From: Paraburkholderia phenoliruptrix
GTDB lineage: Bacteria > Pseudomonadota > Gammaproteobacteria > Burkholderiales > Burkholderiaceae
Assembly (NCBI RefSeq): GCF_902859825.1
Contig: NZ_CADIKB010000005.1
Coordinates: forward strand, 221,137-285,136
Length of the DNA: 64,000 nt
Direction: 5' to 3'
Both the position numbers and the translations under genes were made by a program. The number at the start of each line of letters is the position of its first letter. Position 1 is the stretch's first letter. The notes below the pieces were generated by a model, which was given only the letters and a program-made list of their open reading frames with translations, was not told the origin of the DNA and did not search any database. Of the stretch, positions 1 to 9,380 are shown piece by piece.

Positions 1-85
1 AGTTGACCGCGTTGGCGGGCAAGGCGGCGAGCGGCGCGTGCCTGCCCGGCGTGGCTTCGTTGCTTCGGTAAGTGCGTGCATCCAT
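1..85 (-). CDS. NodJ-like ABC-2 permease, N-terminal fragment
   Basis: An open frame begins at an ATG at 85 on the minus strand and runs off the window edge after 28 codons. The visible part is a hydrophilic N-terminus ending in Leu-Pro-Ala-Asn-Ala-Val-Asn. This resembles the short cytoplasmic leader that precedes the first membrane helix of NodJ/ABC-2 export permeases in Burkholderia. The gene lies directly downstream of the NodI-like ATPase, where the permease partner is normally found. The call rests mainly on context, because no membrane segment or signature falls inside the window. The gap to the ATPase is 78 nt and contains a short tandem repeat. Confidence 0.5.
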   Translation of the reverse strand, partial: MDARTYRSNEATPGRHAPLAALPANAVN

Positions 86-121
86 GGCGGGTCTCGTGCG
101 GTGTCGGGTGCGCTGCTTTTC

Positions 122-154
122 GTGCTCTGCTTTGTGCTCTGCTTTGTGCTCTGC
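122..154. repeat. 12-bp tandem repeat between ATPase and permease genes
   Basis: A 12-bp unit (GTGCTCTGCTTT) is repeated 2.75 times head to tail without mismatch. It lies in the gap between the nodI-like stop and the nodJ-like start. A degenerate extra copy may precede it. It has no obvious coding role. It could vary in copy number by slippage and so change the intergenic spacing. Confidence 0.7.
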
Positions 155-163
155 CGACGCGAG

Positions 164-1078
164 TCAGTCCTGCATCTCGCGACCCGTCAGTCGCAGAAAA
201 ACGTCCTCAAGGTTCGCCGGGCGGTGCAGATAGCGCAGGTCCGAGCGCTGCTTGAGCCGCGCGTGCACCGGCTCGGCGTCGTTCACATAGCAGAAGAGCG
301 TCTCGCCGCTGATCTCGGTGCGTTGCGCGAGCGGCGCGAGTTCGTCGCGCAACGCGAACGGATCGGGGCCAAAAATCTCGATAACGTCACAGCCGATTTC
401 CGATTCGATCAGCGCTCGCGGCGCGCCTTCGGCGATCTTGCGTCCTTCCTCGATCACGCACAGCCGGTCGCATAACCGCTCGGCTTCCTCCATGAAATGG
501 GTGGTCAGCAGAATCGTCTTGCCCCGTGCGAGCAGCGAACGCAACCGCTCCCAGATCAGGTGCCGCGCCTGCGGGTCGAGCCCGGTCGTCGGTTCGTCCA
601 TGATCAGCACGTCCGGATCGTTGACGAGCGCGCGCGCGAGCGTGAGGCGCCGCTTCATGCCGCCGGACAGTTCGCTCACGCGCGCGTCGGCCTTGCTTTC
701 GAGGCGTGCGAATTCGAGCAGCGAGGGCACCATCGCGCGGCATTGGGCGCCGCTTAAGCCGAAATATCGGCCGAACACCAGCAGGTTCTCGCGGACGGTG
801 AAGTCCGGGTCGAGGTTGTCGAACTGCGGCACCACGCCGACGCGGGCCCGCGCGACGCGCGCGCGGCCCGGTATCGGCTCGCCGCAGAGATGGATCGTGC
901 CGGCGTCCGGCGCGGCGATGCCGAGCAGCATGCGCAACGTGGTGGTCTTGCCGGCGCCGTTCGGCCCGAGCAGGCCGAAACATTCGCCAGTGTCGACATG
1001 AAACGACAGTCCGTCGACAACCTTCTTTTCGCCGTAGCTTTTCTCGACCTGGTGGAATTCGATGGCGGTGTCGGGCAT
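164..1078 (-). CDS. nodI: NodI-like ABC transporter ATP-binding protein
   Basis: This 304-residue protein is a complete ABC ATPase subunit, expected to power an ABC-2 type exporter at the inner membrane. Walker A is GPNGAGKT at residues 38-45, the signature LSGG is at 137-140, and Walker B ends in DEP at about 161-163. A C-terminal domain of about 80 residues follows, as in the NodI/DrrA/CcmA group. The permease gene apparently starts 78 nt downstream. In rhizobia NodI/NodJ export lipo-chitin signals. In Burkholderia the same pair is a housekeeping transporter of unknown substrate, so the symbol denotes family membership, not nodulation. The start at 1078 has only a weak Shine-Dalgarno sequence. 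Confidence 0.85.
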   Translation of the reverse strand: MPDTAIEFHQVEKSYGEKKVVDGLSFHVDTGECFGLLGPNGAGKTTTLRMLLGIAAPDAGTIHLCGEPIPGRARVARARVGVVPQFDNLDPDFTVRENLLVFGRYFGLSGAQCRAMVPSLLEFARLESKADARVSELSGGMKRRLTLARALVNDPDVLIMDEPTTGLDPQARHLIWERLRSLLARGKTILLTTHFMEEAERLCDRLCVIEEGRKIAEGAPRALIESEIGCDVIEIFGPDPFALRDELAPLAQRTEISGETLFCYVNDAEPVHARLKQRSDLRYLHRPANLEDVFLRLTGREMQD

Positions 1079-1353
1079 GGAAGAGATCGAGGCTCCGGGA
1101 AAAGGCGGGAATGAGCGGCAAGGCTGCTCATTCTAGGCCATCGGCCGCGAACGGTTGGCCCCTGTGCCGCGCCGGCATCGCCGCCTTTTGCACTGCGGCA
1201 TCCGCACCAGGGATGCTGTCGTGGTGGCGCAAGCCTCGTCTGCGCAAGGCAGGGGCAGGTGTAAATCGCAGTTAGCGTTTTCCATCCCTTGCAAGCGGAA
1301 TTGCGGCGCACCATGATTGATTCAGACCGCGCTTTTGCGGAAAGGGGAAAACG

Positions 1354-1818
1354 ATGGCGAGCTACCAGAAAATCCTGCTGTGCTACGACGGCTCGCGCGA
1401 AGGCCGCAAAGCGCTACGCTGCGGTGCCGATCTGGCGCTGGATCTCAAGGCGGAAACGCACCTGCTCTCGGTGGTGGATATGCGTTCCAGCATTGCGCAA
1501 AGCGCGGGCCTGCTGACGGACGTCGCGTGCGGCAGCTTTGAAAAGACCGCGCGTGACATTCTGCAAGAAGGCGTCGATTGGCTGACGGAGCGCGGTGTGC
1601 GGGCGCAAGGCCACTTTGCGTTCGGCCATCCAATCGACGAGATTGCCAATCTGGCCAATGAACTGCACGTGGACCTCGTGGTGGTGGGCCATCGTTGCCG
1701 CACCGGCCTGTCGCGATGGTGGATGGGCGCGGGCAACACGCCGCTGCTCGACCGTGTGTCGTGCAGCATCCTGGTCGCGTGTTCGTCCGCGCAGGAGCAG
1801 CAACAGGAAGCGGCCTGA
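1354..1818 (+). CDS. UspA-family universal stress protein
   Basis: This 154-residue protein has the Usp fold pattern, with an N-terminal KILLCYDGS strand-loop (Asp12) and a C-terminal VVVGHR segment. The start is supported by AAAGGGG about 6 nt upstream. In ATP-binding Usp proteins the C-terminal loop reads G-2x-G-9x-G-(S/T). Here it reads G112-H-R-C115, then nine residues, then G125-A126, so the second Gly and the Ser/Thr are both replaced. Nucleotide binding may therefore be lost or altered. It stands alone between a divergent ABC ATPase and a convergent DUF2939 gene. Its stress signal cannot be read from the sequence. Confidence 0.88.
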   Translation: MASYQKILLCYDGSREGRKALRCGADLALDLKAETHLLSVVDMRSSIAQSAGLLTDVACGSFEKTARDILQEGVDWLTERGVRAQGHFAFGHPIDEIANLANELHVDLVVVGHRCRTGLSRWWMGAGNTPLLDRVSCSILVACSSAQEQQQEAA

Positions 1819-1876
1819 GCGGTTTGAGCGGCCGACGAGCCCGGCGAAGCAGACTGCGCCGCCCCCGCGCGGCAGC

Positions 1877-2593
1877 TCACTCGTTGAGATTGACCGCGGC
1901 CAGTTTCCACGTAAAGAGCCCTTGGCGCCGGAAGATCGCGGAATAGCGCGCGTCGCCGGCACCGTGCTGGTACGTGACGGCGAACTCGTTGAGCCCGCGA
2001 TAGCCGGCGGTGGTTTGCGGCGGCTGCGGTGGCGTGGGGCTGTGGCCCGCGTCGCCGCCGGCGGGGTTGGCGCCGTTGCCGGCGCTTTGATTCGCCGGCT
2101 GAGCGGCGCCTCGCGATGCAGGCGCCGGTCCGTTTGCCGCAGCCGGATTGTCGGTAGCCGGCTGCGCGGGCGGTCGCTCGCCGGGTTCGCCGCGCGGCGG
2201 CATACCGTTGAGCAAGGCGGCTACGCCGTCGGGCGTCGCATAGGCGTCGACCAGCGGACCGATCAATGCCACGCCGATCATCGCCCCGATCGCGGCTAAC
2301 GGATTGCCGTTGCCGTGTGCGTCGAGCCGCCGCGTCAGCAAGCCGGTGACCTGCTGCTTCAGACTTTCGCGCAACGCAGGGAAATCGACGTACTGATTGA
2401 CGGTTTGCGCGTCTCGCGCATCGGCGGCGCGTTTCAGGTTATTGAGCGCGATATACGGCGATGCATAGGCGAAACCCAAGCCCGCGATGAGCGCAATCAC
2501 GATCAGCGTGACGACAAGTGGACGGGCGCTGCGATTCTTGGGTGTTGAAACGGCTATCGGTCGCAATTCTCCAATCAGCTCCATCAGCTCCAT
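1877..2593 (-). CDS. DUF2939 domain membrane-anchored protein
   Basis: This 238-residue protein has one N-terminal transmembrane helix (about residues 27-45, rich in Val, Ile and Leu) followed by the DUF2939 pattern: a YASPYIALNNLKRAADARD segment, then VDFPALRESLKQQ. The remainder is periplasmic or cytoplasmic depending on orientation. A Pro/Ala/Gly/Asn-rich linker (about residues 133-190) separates this part from a compact C-terminal block ending in FTWKLAAVNLNE. No enzyme motif is visible and the function is unknown. The first codons encode a short duplicated Met-Glu-Leu, so the true start could be either of two ATGs 9 nt apart. It is convergent with the stress protein gene. Confidence 0.8.
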   Translation of the reverse strand: MELMELIGELRPIAVSTPKNRSARPLVVTLIVIALIAGLGFAYASPYIALNNLKRAADARDAQTVNQYVDFPALRESLKQQVTGLLTRRLDAHGNGNPLAAIGAMIGVALIGPLVDAYATPDGVAALLNGMPPRGEPGERPPAQPATDNPAAANGPAPASRGAAQPANQSAGNGANPAGGDAGHSPTPPQPPQTTAGYRGLNEFAVTYQHGAGDARYSAIFRRQGLFTWKLAAVNLNE

Positions 2594-2642
2594 CAGGTGT
2601 GACGCAATGTTTGCACCCGACGGCGCACCTACCTCACGCCGA

Positions 2643-2999
2643 TCAGGACTCGAACACTGCGCCCTGAACGTTGGTTTCTTCGGCGATGCACCGGTCGATC
2701 ATGCGGCAGACCGCGTCCACCGTGCCGACCATGATGAGCCGCGACGGCCCGTGATAGACCCGCACCGGCGCGCGGCGCGCCGGCTCCGCCGTATTGAGTC
2801 CCGAATTCAGCGATACCCGGGCGAAGGCCGGCAATGACGACGGCAGCGCGGCATGCCCGCCGGAGCCGTTTATCGGCGAGTCGAACAGCGACGCGGTGGC
2901 GGCCGTGGATGCTTCGATCAATGAGCAAGGCACCAGCTTGCGCAGGTGGCGCAGACGGCCGAACTGGCGAAACGGCAACAGGCGGGCAAGGCGTTCCAT
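2643..2999 (-). CDS. Small hypothetical protein
   Basis: This is a 118-residue open frame with an Arg/Leu-rich, amphipathic start (MERLARLLPFRQFGRLRHLR) and a C-terminal segment containing MVGTVDAVCRMIDRCIAEE. I do not recognise the family and see no catalytic motif, signal peptide or membrane helix. I chose the ATG at 2999 because GGAGAG lies just upstream. An in-frame ATG at 3023 would add eight residues but lacks a ribosome site. It lies between DUF2939 and lexA on the same strand. Codon use is like its neighbours, which supports a real gene, but the evidence is modest. Confidence 0.55.
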   Translation of the reverse strand: MERLARLLPFRQFGRLRHLRKLVPCSLIEASTAATASLFDSPINGSGGHAALPSSLPAFARVSLNSGLNTAEPARRAPVRVYHGPSRLIMVGTVDAVCRMIDRCIAEETNVQGAVFES

Positions 3000-3150
3000 G
3001 AGGCTCTCCGGGCGATTCAACATAGTGGCTGCCTGTTAGCGGCAGCCCGGCGACAGCTTGGTCGGTGGCAGGCAAGGGTGAAAGGCAAGCGCGGAAGACG
3101 AGGGTAGACGTGCGGCGTTGCCGAAAACCACTCGCCCGCGCTAGCGCCAA

Positions 3151-3813
3151 TCAAAACTCGCCGGGGCGGATCAGCCCGACGGCGATGCCTTCCAGCGCGA
3201 AGTCGGCACTGCCTGTCTCAACAAAGATGTTCTCGTAATCGGGGTTCTCGGCAATCAGCTCGATGCCGTTGGGCCGGCGCTTCAGACGCTTGACCGTAAC
3301 GTCGTCGCCGAGCCGGGCAATGATGATCTGGCCGTCTTTCGCCTCGCTGCGCTTTTGCACGGCGAGCAGGTCGCCGTCGAAAATGCCCGCGTCGCGCATG
3401 GAAAGGCCGCGCACCTTGAGCAGATAGTCGGGCTTGCTCGAGAAGAGCGCCGGGTCGCACGCGTAGTGCTGCGCGATATGTTCCTGCGCGAGGATCGGAC
3501 TGCCGGCCGCGACCCGGCCGACAAGCGGCAGAGACAGCTGCATGATGCTCGGATGCGGTAGCGTGAACTGATGCTGCGTGCCGTCTTGCCCGAATTCCTG
3601 GGGCGGCAGCAGACGAATGCCGCGCGACGCGCCCGCCGCGAGTTCGATCACGCCCTTGCGGGCGAGCGCCCGCAAATGCTCTTCGGCCGAGTTAGCCGAG
3701 CTGAAGCCGAGTTCCGCGGCGATCTCCGCGCGGGTGGGCGGAAAACCGGTGCGCTCGATGGCGCGGCGGATCAGATCGAAAACCTGCTGCTGTCGTGCGG
3801 TAAGTTTGGTCAT
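3151..3813 (-). CDS. lexA: LexA SOS repressor / autoprotease
   Basis: LexA represses the DNA-damage regulon and cleaves itself when activated by RecA filaments. The 220-residue protein has an N-terminal winged helix-turn-helix (about residues 1-65, with [17 protein letters not shown]). A linker holds the Ala103-Gly104 cleavage bond. The S24 peptidase domain has nucleophile Ser138 (GLSM) and general base Lys175 (TVKRL), spaced 37 residues apart as in E. coli LexA. I start at the ATG at 3813. A longer frame from 3873 would run through both SOS boxes and has no family support. Two SOS boxes lie immediately upstream, so it is clearly autoregulated. Confidence 0.97.
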   Translation of the reverse strand: MTKLTARQQQVFDLIRRAIERTGFPPTRAEIAAELGFSSANSAEEHLRALARKGVIELAAGASRGIRLLPPQEFGQDGTQHQFTLPHPSIMQLSLPLVGRVAAGSPILAQEHIAQHYACDPALFSSKPDYLLKVRGLSMRDAGIFDGDLLAVQKRSEAKDGQIIIARLGDDVTVKRLKRRPNGIELIAENPDYENIFVETGSADFALEGIAVGLIRPGEF

Positions 3814-3820
3814 GGCGCCA

Positions 3821-3836
3821 CTGTATGTATGAACAG
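3821..3836 (-). promoter_or_regulatory. SOS (LexA) box 1 upstream of lexA
   Basis: The 16-bp site CTGT-N8-ACAG matches the E. coli-type LexA consensus at all fixed positions. Its edge is 8 nt from the lexA start codon, so bound LexA would cover the initiation region. Confidence 0.9.
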
Positions 3837-3840
3837 GTGG

Positions 3841-3856
3841 CTGTATTTTTATACAG
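3841..3856 (-). promoter_or_regulatory. SOS (LexA) box 2 upstream of lexA
   Basis: A second CTGT-N8-ACAG site with an all-A/T core (ATTTTTAT) lies 4 bp from box 1. The centre-to-centre distance is 20 bp, about two helical turns, so cooperative binding by two LexA dimers on one DNA face is plausible. The dual arrangement resembles the E. coli lexA promoter. Confidence 0.9.
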
Positions 3857-4002
3857 TATCCGGCGCAATTCAAGCTTTACTTTAAGTTCGTCGCAAACGG
3901 TCACGTGATGGCGCCGCTGAACGGCGCTTGAACACCCGTTTTCATGCCGCAACGCCTTATCCGGCTGTCATTACCACTTTTGCGTATTAAAAAATGAGCA
4001 AA

Positions 4003-4037
4003 CATTATTTTTAATGATGAAAGCCCTTCGATAGACT
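4003..4037 (+). promoter_or_regulatory. Candidate sbp promoter with A/T-rich dyad
   Basis: The region before sbp becomes unusually A/T-rich. A 14-bp dyad CATTA-N4-TAATG lies at 4003-4016. A -10-like TAGACT is at 4032-4037, with no good -35 at the right distance. This fits an activator-dependent promoter. CysB, encoded at the end of the same cluster, is the obvious candidate activator by analogy with other sulfate operons. The CysB assignment is inference; only the dyad and the -10-like hexamer are seen. Confidence 0.4.
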
Positions 4038-4124
4038 GGCCTCCAAGTCGCTCATGTGCACGTGATCCGACGCAGAACAACATCGCTCGCTGCAACTGGC
4101 GAACCAACACGCGGAGAACCTGGC

Positions 4125-5165
4125 ATGAACCATCGGAACACGGGGCGGGCCCATCAGACCCGAACATTCATCGCAGCGCTGGCTTTCGGTGCGGCGGCGG
4201 CGCTCGGCGCGATCTCTCACGCGCAGGCGGCCGACGCGACGCTGCTCAACGTCTCCTACGACCCGACCCGCGAGCTCTACCAGGACGTGAACCAGGCGTT
4301 CGGCAAGGAATGGAAGGCGAAGACCGGCGAGACCGTCACGTTCAAGCAGTCGCACGGCGGCTCGGGCGCCCAGGCGCGCTCGGTGCTCGACGGCCTGCAG
4401 GCCGATGTCGTGACCCTCGCGCTCGCCTACGACATCGACGCCATTGCGAACAAAGGCTTGATCGACAAGAACTGGCAGAAGCGGCTCCCTGACAACGCGT
4501 CGCCCTATACGTCGACGATCGTGTTTCTGGTGCGCAAGGGCAACCCCAAGCACATCAAGGACTGGGACGACCTGACGAAGCCGGGCGTGTCGATCGTGAC
4601 GCCGAATCCGAAGACGTCGGGCGGCGCGCGCTGGAATTACCTGGCGGCCTGGGCGTATGCCGCGCATCAGCCGGGCGGCAACGATCAGAAGGCGAAGGAA
4701 TTCGTCGCGAAGCTCTACAAGAACGCGGGCGTGCTCGATTCCGGCGCGCGCGGCGCGACCACGAGCTTCGTGCAGCGCGGCATCGGCGACGTGCTGATCG
4801 CGTGGGAAAACGAGGCGTTCCTGTCGGTCAAGGAGTTCGGCACGGACAAGTTCGAGATCGTCGTGCCGTCGGTCAGCATTCTGGCCGAGCCGCCGGTCGC
4901 GGTGGTGGACAAGGTGGTCGACAAACATGGCACGCGCAAGCTCGCCGAGGCGTATCTGAACTTCCTGTACAGCCAGGAAGGCCAGGAAATGGCCGCGAAG
5001 AACTTCTACCGTCCGCGTTCGAACAAGGTGCCGGCCGAGCTGACCGCGAAGTTTCCGAAGCTGAAGCTGTACACCGTCGACGATACGTTCGGCGGCTGGA
5101 GCAACGCGCAGAAGACGCATTTCGCCGACGGCGGCGTGTTCGATTCGATCTACCAGCCGCAGTAA
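4125..5165 (+). CDS. sbp: Periplasmic sulfate-binding protein
   Basis: This 346-residue protein captures sulfate in the periplasm and delivers it to the CysTWA permease. A signal peptide is visible: Arg-rich start, hydrophobic core [13 protein letters not shown], cleavage near AHAQA-AD. The mature part carries motifs typical of Sbp/CysP proteins, including [40 protein letters not shown] and a C-terminal FGGWSNAQ. The start at 4125 has GGAGAA 6 nt upstream. It is first in sbp-cysT-cysW-cysA. A strong hairpin follows it, which probably lets more binding protein than permease be made. Confidence 0.96.
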   Translation: MNHRNTGRAHQTRTFIAALAFGAAAALGAISHAQAADATLLNVSYDPTRELYQDVNQAFGKEWKAKTGETVTFKQSHGGSGAQARSVLDGLQADVVTLALAYDIDAIANKGLIDKNWQKRLPDNASPYTSTIVFLVRKGNPKHIKDWDDLTKPGVSIVTPNPKTSGGARWNYLAAWAYAAHQPGGNDQKAKEFVAKLYKNAGVLDSGARGATTSFVQRGIGDVLIAWENEAFLSVKEFGTDKFEIVVPSVSILAEPPVAVVDKVVDKHGTRKLAEAYLNFLYSQEGQEMAAKNFYRPRSNKVPAELTAKFPKLKLYTVDDTFGGWSNAQKTHFADGGVFDSIYQPQ

Positions 5166-5169
5166 CCCA

Positions 5170-5203
5170 GGCCCGCCCGCGCCGCAGCCGGCGCGGGCGG
5201 GCC
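5170..5203 (+). terminator. 15-bp GC hairpin between sbp and cysT (mRNA stabiliser or attenuator)
   Basis: A perfect inverted repeat with 15-bp arms (starting GGCCCGCC) and a 4-nt loop begins 5 nt after the sbp stop. There is no T-run, so it is unlikely to be a full intrinsic terminator. In binding-protein operons such hairpins protect the upstream message from 3' decay or cause partial termination, which raises binding-protein levels over permease. That role is inferred here. Confidence 0.75.
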
Positions 5204-5316
5204 AACACGACGCGCCGCGCCGCTGCGCGTCACCCCGGAGCGCGCCGCTGGCGCGCTTCTGGCCGACCGGATCGAGGCGGCCTGCAACACGAGCATCAAC
5301 TGAACGAGTAACGAGC

Positions 5317-6222
5317 ATGACGACGTTGACTTTCCGCAAGCCGAGCGCGCTGCCCGGTTTCGGCCTGACCCTCGGCATCACGGTGGCGTATCTGAGCCTC
5401 GTCGTGCTGATCCCGCTTGCCGCGACTTTTCTGAAGACGGCGACGCTCGACTGGAGCCAGTTCGTGCGCGCGGTCAGCTCGCCGCGCGTGCTCGCCTCGT
5501 ACCGGCTCACATTCTTCTCGGCGCTGGGCGGCGCGCTGATCAACGCGGTGTTCGGCTTTCTCGTTGCCTGGGTGCTCGTGCGCTACCGGTTTCCGTTCAA
5601 GCGCATCGTCGACGCCGTGGTCGACCTGCCGTTCGCGCTGCCCACCTCGGTGGCGGGCATCTCGCTCGCGGCCGTGTATGCGGGCAACGGCTGGATCGGC
5701 CAGTTTCTCGAACCGCTCGGGCTCAAGGTGGCCTTTACGCCGGTGGGCGTGCTGGTCGCGCTGACCTTCATCGGTTTGCCGTTCGTCGTGCGCACCGTGC
5801 AGCCGGTGCTGGAGGAGTTCGAGCGCGAACAGGAGGAGGCCGCCGCGTGCCTCGGCGCGTCGCGCTGGCTGACGTTTCGCCGCGTCGTGCTGCCGGCGGT
5901 ATTCCCGGCATTGCTCACCGGTTTCGCACTGGCCTTTGCGCGCGCGCTCGGCGAATACGGCTCGGTCATTTTCATCGCCGGCAATGTGCCGATGAAGTCG
6001 GAGATCACATCCCTCCTCATCATCACGAAGCTGGAGCAGTACGACTACGCGGGGGCGACGGCGCTCGCCGTGGTGATGCTCGTGGTGTCGTTCCTGATGC
6101 TGCTTTTCATCAACACGCTGCAGTGGTATTTGCAGCGCCGCACGAGCCGCGGCAGCGCAGGCCCGGCGCCCGCCGCGGCGAGCGTGACGAGTGTCGCAAG
6201 CATTGGCGGAGGTGTGCAATGA
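5317..6222 (+). CDS. cysT: Sulfate ABC transporter permease CysT
   Basis: CysT (also called CysU) is one of two inner-membrane permease subunits of the sulfate/thiosulfate importer. The 301-residue protein has about six membrane helices. The cytoplasmic EAA loop is visible as [21 protein letters not shown] and contacts the CysA ATPase. The segment [14 protein letters not shown] is typical of the family. Its stop codon overlaps the cysW start (ATGA at 6219-6222), so translation of the two permeases is coupled. It follows sbp after a hairpin-containing gap of 151 nt. Confidence 0.96.
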   Translation: MTTLTFRKPSALPGFGLTLGITVAYLSLVVLIPLAATFLKTATLDWSQFVRAVSSPRVLASYRLTFFSALGGALINAVFGFLVAWVLVRYRFPFKRIVDAVVDLPFALPTSVAGISLAAVYAGNGWIGQFLEPLGLKVAFTPVGVLVALTFIGLPFVVRTVQPVLEEFEREQEEAAACLGASRWLTFRRVVLPAVFPALLTGFALAFARALGEYGSVIFIAGNVPMKSEITSLLIITKLEQYDYAGATALAVVMLVVSFLMLLFINTLQWYLQRRTSRGSAGPAPAAASVTSVASIGGGVQ

Positions 6223-7241
6223 ATCGCCATTCCGTCGATAGCATCGGGAACGCAGGCGCTGCGAGTTCGCCCGCCGCGGCCCCGCGCGCGCCGCTCAATG
6301 CCGCTCGCCGCCCGGATCCGGTCAGCGAGCCGCCCGCGGTGCGCTGGATCCTGACCGGCGTCGCGCTGCTGTTTCTCGCGCTGTTTCTGGTGGTGCCGCT
6401 CGTCGCCGTGTTTTATCAGGCGCTCAGCAAGGGGCTCGGTTTCTACCTGGAGTCGCTCGCGGACCCGGACGCGCTCGCCGCCATCAAGCTCACGGCGACC
6501 ACGGCGGCGATCGCGGTGCCGCTCAACCTCGGTTTCGGGCTCGCGGCTTCGTGGTGCATCGCCAAGTTCGAGTTTCGCGGCAAGGCTTTGCTGACCACGC
6601 TGATCGACCTGCCGTTTTCGGTGTCGCCGGTGATCTCGGGCCTCATCTACGTGTTGATGTTCGGCGCGCAAGGCTGGTTCGGGCCGTGGCTGCAGGCGCA
6701 TAACGTGCAGATCATTTTTGCGGTGCCGGGCATCGTGCTCGCCACCATCTTCGTGACGTTTCCGTTCGTCGCGCGGGAGCTGATTCCGTTGATGCAGGCG
6801 CAAGGCAACGACGAAGAAGAGGCCGCGCACGTGCTCGGCGCGTCCGGCTGGCAGATTTTTCGCCGCGTCACGCTGCCCAACGTCAAATGGGGGCTGCTGT
6901 ACGGCGTGATTCTGTGCAACGCACGGGCGATGGGCGAGTTCGGCGCGGTGTCCGTGGTGTCGGGCCATATTCGCGGGCAGACCGACACCATGCCGCTGCA
7001 CGTCGAGATTCTCTATAACGAATACAACTTCTCGGCGGCATTCGCCGTGGCCTCGGTGCTGGCCTTGCTGGCACTCGTGACGCTCGCGCTCAAGCTGCTC
7101 GCCGAGCGCCACCTGTCGGCGGAACTGTCGGACGCGCACGCCGTGCCCGCGCACGCCGGTCCGGCAGCGCTGCCCACCGCGGCACTGCCGCTTAACACAC
7201 CGGTCTCGCAGCAACACCCGCTCAAGCAAGGAGAGCTGTAA
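6219..7241 (+). CDS. cysW: Sulfate ABC transporter permease CysW
   Basis: CysW pairs with CysT to form the membrane channel of the sulfate importer. The 340-residue protein has an N-terminal Ala/Pro-rich cytoplasmic extension of about 40 residues, then about six membrane helices. The EAA loop reads [22 protein letters not shown]. The C-terminus has another Ala/Pro/His-rich tail. The ATG at 6219 overlaps the cysT stop by 4 nt, and the TAA stop shares one base with the cysA ATG at 7241. These overlaps indicate strict co-translation. A longer upstream frame exists but runs inside cysT and has no family support. Confidence 0.95.
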   Translation: MNRHSVDSIGNAGAASSPAAAPRAPLNAARRPDPVSEPPAVRWILTGVALLFLALFLVVPLVAVFYQALSKGLGFYLESLADPDALAAIKLTATTAAIAVPLNLGFGLAASWCIAKFEFRGKALLTTLIDLPFSVSPVISGLIYVLMFGAQGWFGPWLQAHNVQIIFAVPGIVLATIFVTFPFVARELIPLMQAQGNDEEEAAHVLGASGWQIFRRVTLPNVKWGLLYGVILCNARAMGEFGAVSVVSGHIRGQTDTMPLHVEILYNEYNFSAAFAVASVLALLALVTLALKLLAERHLSAELSDAHAVPAHAGPAALPTAALPLNTPVSQQHPLKQGEL

Positions 7242-8299
7242 TGGGTATCACCGTACGTAACCTGCAAAAGCGCTTCGGCGATTTCGTCGCGCTCGACAAC
7301 GTCTCGCTCGATTTTCCGCCGGGCGAACTGGTTGCGCTGCTCGGGCCCTCGGGTTGTGGCAAGACCACTTTGCTGCGCGTGATCGCAGGCCTCGAATACG
7401 CGGACGGCGGCCAGGTCGTGCTGCAAGGCCAGGACGTGGCGACGGTGGGCGCGCGCGAGCGCGAAGTTGGCTTCGTGTTCCAGCACTACGCGCTGTTCCG
7501 CCATATGACGGTGTTCGAGAACGTGGCGTTCGGGCTGCGCGTGAAGCCGCGAAAGGAGCGGCCCTCGGAAGCCGTGATCCGCGAGAAAGTGCACGAGTTG
7601 CTGAAGCTCGTGCAACTCGACTGGCTCGCGCAACGCTATCCGTCTGAATTGTCGGGCGGCCAGCGCCAGCGTATCGCGCTCGCACGCGCGCTCGCCGTCG
7701 AGCCGAAAGTGCTGCTGCTCGACGAACCGTTCGGCGCGCTCGACGCCAAGGTGCGCAAGGAGCTGCGCAGCTGGCTGCGGCGCCTGCACGACGACCTGCA
7801 TATCTCGACGATCTTCGTCACGCACGACCAGGAAGAGGCGCTCGAGGTCGCGGATCGCATCGTCGTGCTCAACCGCGGACACGTGGAGCAGGTCGGCAGT
7901 CCGCAGGACGTGTACGACCATCCGCAAACGTCGTTCGTGTATGAGTTTCTCGGCGCGGCGAACCGTCTGCACGGCAAGGTGGACGCTAGCGGTTTCGTGG
8001 TGGACGGCGCGGCGTTGCCGGTGGCGATCAGCAGCGATTTCAGCGGCCCCGCTTTCGCCTATGTGCGGCCGCACGACCTGCAGCTGTATCCGCAGTCGGC
8101 GGGACGCCGCGAGGGTATCGTCGTCGATGTGCGGCGTGTCGTCACGCTCGGCGGCTCGGTGCGCGTCGAACTGGCGGGCCGCGAGGGCAATCTGCTCGAA
8201 GCCGAACTCGATCGCGAAGCATGGCGCGAGCTGCAGCTTGCAGTCGGCGACGGCGCGACTGCCGTGCCGCGCGCGCTGCGCGTGTTTCCGGCGCAGTGA
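7241..8299 (+). CDS. cysA: Sulfate/thiosulfate import ATP-binding protein CysA
   Basis: CysA hydrolyses ATP to drive sulfate import through CysTW. The 352-residue protein has Walker [10 protein letters not shown] near residue 36, a Q-loop, the signature [15 protein letters not shown], and Walker [12 protein letters not shown] with an H-loop in VTHDQEEA. The C-terminal 110 residues form the regulatory domain usual for CysA/PotA-type importers ([11 protein letters not shown]). It is the last structural gene of the operon. cysB follows 83 nt downstream on the same strand and may be co-transcribed. Confidence 0.96.
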   Translation: MGITVRNLQKRFGDFVALDNVSLDFPPGELVALLGPSGCGKTTLLRVIAGLEYADGGQVVLQGQDVATVGAREREVGFVFQHYALFRHMTVFENVAFGLRVKPRKERPSEAVIREKVHELLKLVQLDWLAQRYPSELSGGQRQRIALARALAVEPKVLLLDEPFGALDAKVRKELRSWLRRLHDDLHISTIFVTHDQEEALEVADRIVVLNRGHVEQVGSPQDVYDHPQTSFVYEFLGAANRLHGKVDASGFVVDGAALPVAISSDFSGPAFAYVRPHDLQLYPQSAGRREGIVVDVRRVVTLGGSVRVELAGREGNLLEAELDREAWRELQLAVGDGATAVPRALRVFPAQ

Positions 8300-8382
8300 C
8301 CGCGCAAGCGGCAGACGCGCGCGCTTCGATCCCACGCGACCTATTCCAATAATTCAACTTTCGCTGAACCGGACACTTCAAG

Positions 8383-9309
8383 ATGAATTTCCAGCAATTG
8401 CGCTTTGTGCGCGAGGCCGTGCGTCAGAACATGAACCTGACCGAAGTGGCGAACGTGCTGTACACATCGCAGTCGGGCGTGTCGAAACAGATCAAGGACC
8501 TCGAAGACGAACTCGGCGTCGACATCTTCATTCGACGCGGCAAGCGGCTCACGGGCCTCACGGAGCCGGGCAAGGCGGTGCATCAGCTGATCGAGCGGAT
8601 GCTGCTCGATGCTGAGAATCTGCGCCGCGTCGCGCGTCAGTTCGCGGATCAGGACAGCGGCCACCTGGTGGTCGCGACGACGCACACGCAGGCCCGCTAT
8701 GCGCTGCCCAAGGTGATCCGCCAGTTCACCGAAGTGTTCCCGAAGGTGCACCTCGCGCTGCGCCAGGGCAGCCCGCAGCAGATCGCGCAGATGATCATCA
8801 ACGGCGAGGCGGATATCGGCATTTCCACCGAAGCGCTCGACCGCTTCCCGGACATCGTCACCTTCCCGTGCTATTCGTGGCATCACGTCGTGGTGGTGCC
8901 GAAGAATCATCCGCTCGTCGGCCGGCCGAATCTGACGCTCGACGAAATCGCCGAATTCCCGATTGTCACGTATGACCAGGACTTCACGGGCCGCTCGCAC
9001 ATCGACCAGGCCTTCGCGAAAGCCGGCGCCTTGCCCGACGTGGTGCTGACCGCGATCGACGCCGACGTGATCAAAACCTACGTCGAGCTCGGCATGGGCA
9101 TCGGCGTGGTGGCGGCGATGGCCTACGACCCCAAGCGCGACAGCGAACTCGTCGCGCTCGACACGCAGCATCTGTTCGAGGCGAGCACCACGCGGGTCGG
9201 CTTGCGCAAAGGCGCGTTTCTGCGCGCGTATGCGTACCGTCTGATCGAGATGTTCGCGCCGCAATTGACCGAGGCGGAAATCGCCGCGCAGCTGCGCGAA
9301 GCCGTGTAA
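8383..9309 (+). CDS. cysB: CysB-type LysR regulator of sulfur assimilation
   Basis: The 308-residue protein is a LysR-type regulator of the CysB/Cbl group. The N-terminal helix-turn-helix (LTEVANVLYTSQSGVSKQIK, about residues 19-38) has the CysB-specific TSQSGVSKQIKDLEDELG pattern. The effector domain contains TTHTQARYALP and IDADVIKTYVELG, typical of proteins that sense O-acetylserine or sulfate status. Its position at the end of the sulfate operon supports CysB. Burkholderia also carry the paralogue SsuR/Cbl for sulfonates, and I cannot fully exclude that. It probably activates the sbp promoter upstream. Confidence 0.92.
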   Translation: MNFQQLRFVREAVRQNMNLTEVANVLYTSQSGVSKQIKDLEDELGVDIFIRRGKRLTGLTEPGKAVHQLIERMLLDAENLRRVARQFADQDSGHLVVATTHTQARYALPKVIRQFTEVFPKVHLALRQGSPQQIAQMIINGEADIGISTEALDRFPDIVTFPCYSWHHVVVVPKNHPLVGRPNLTLDEIAEFPIVTYDQDFTGRSHIDQAFAKAGALPDVVLTAIDADVIKTYVELGMGIGVVAAMAYDPKRDSELVALDTQHLFEASTTRVGLRKGAFLRAYAYRLIEMFAPQLTEAEIAAQLREAV

Positions 9310-9380
9310 GGGCTTGACGGTCGGAACAGACGAGGGTTTGTGGGGAGCGCCAGGGCGCGCGACGGCGGGGCGTCATCGCT

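Noticed and set aside
5847..6218. Extended N-terminus of CysW
   Set aside because: The frame upstream of 6219 lies wholly inside cysT and is Arg/His-rich. The ATGA overlap defines the real start.
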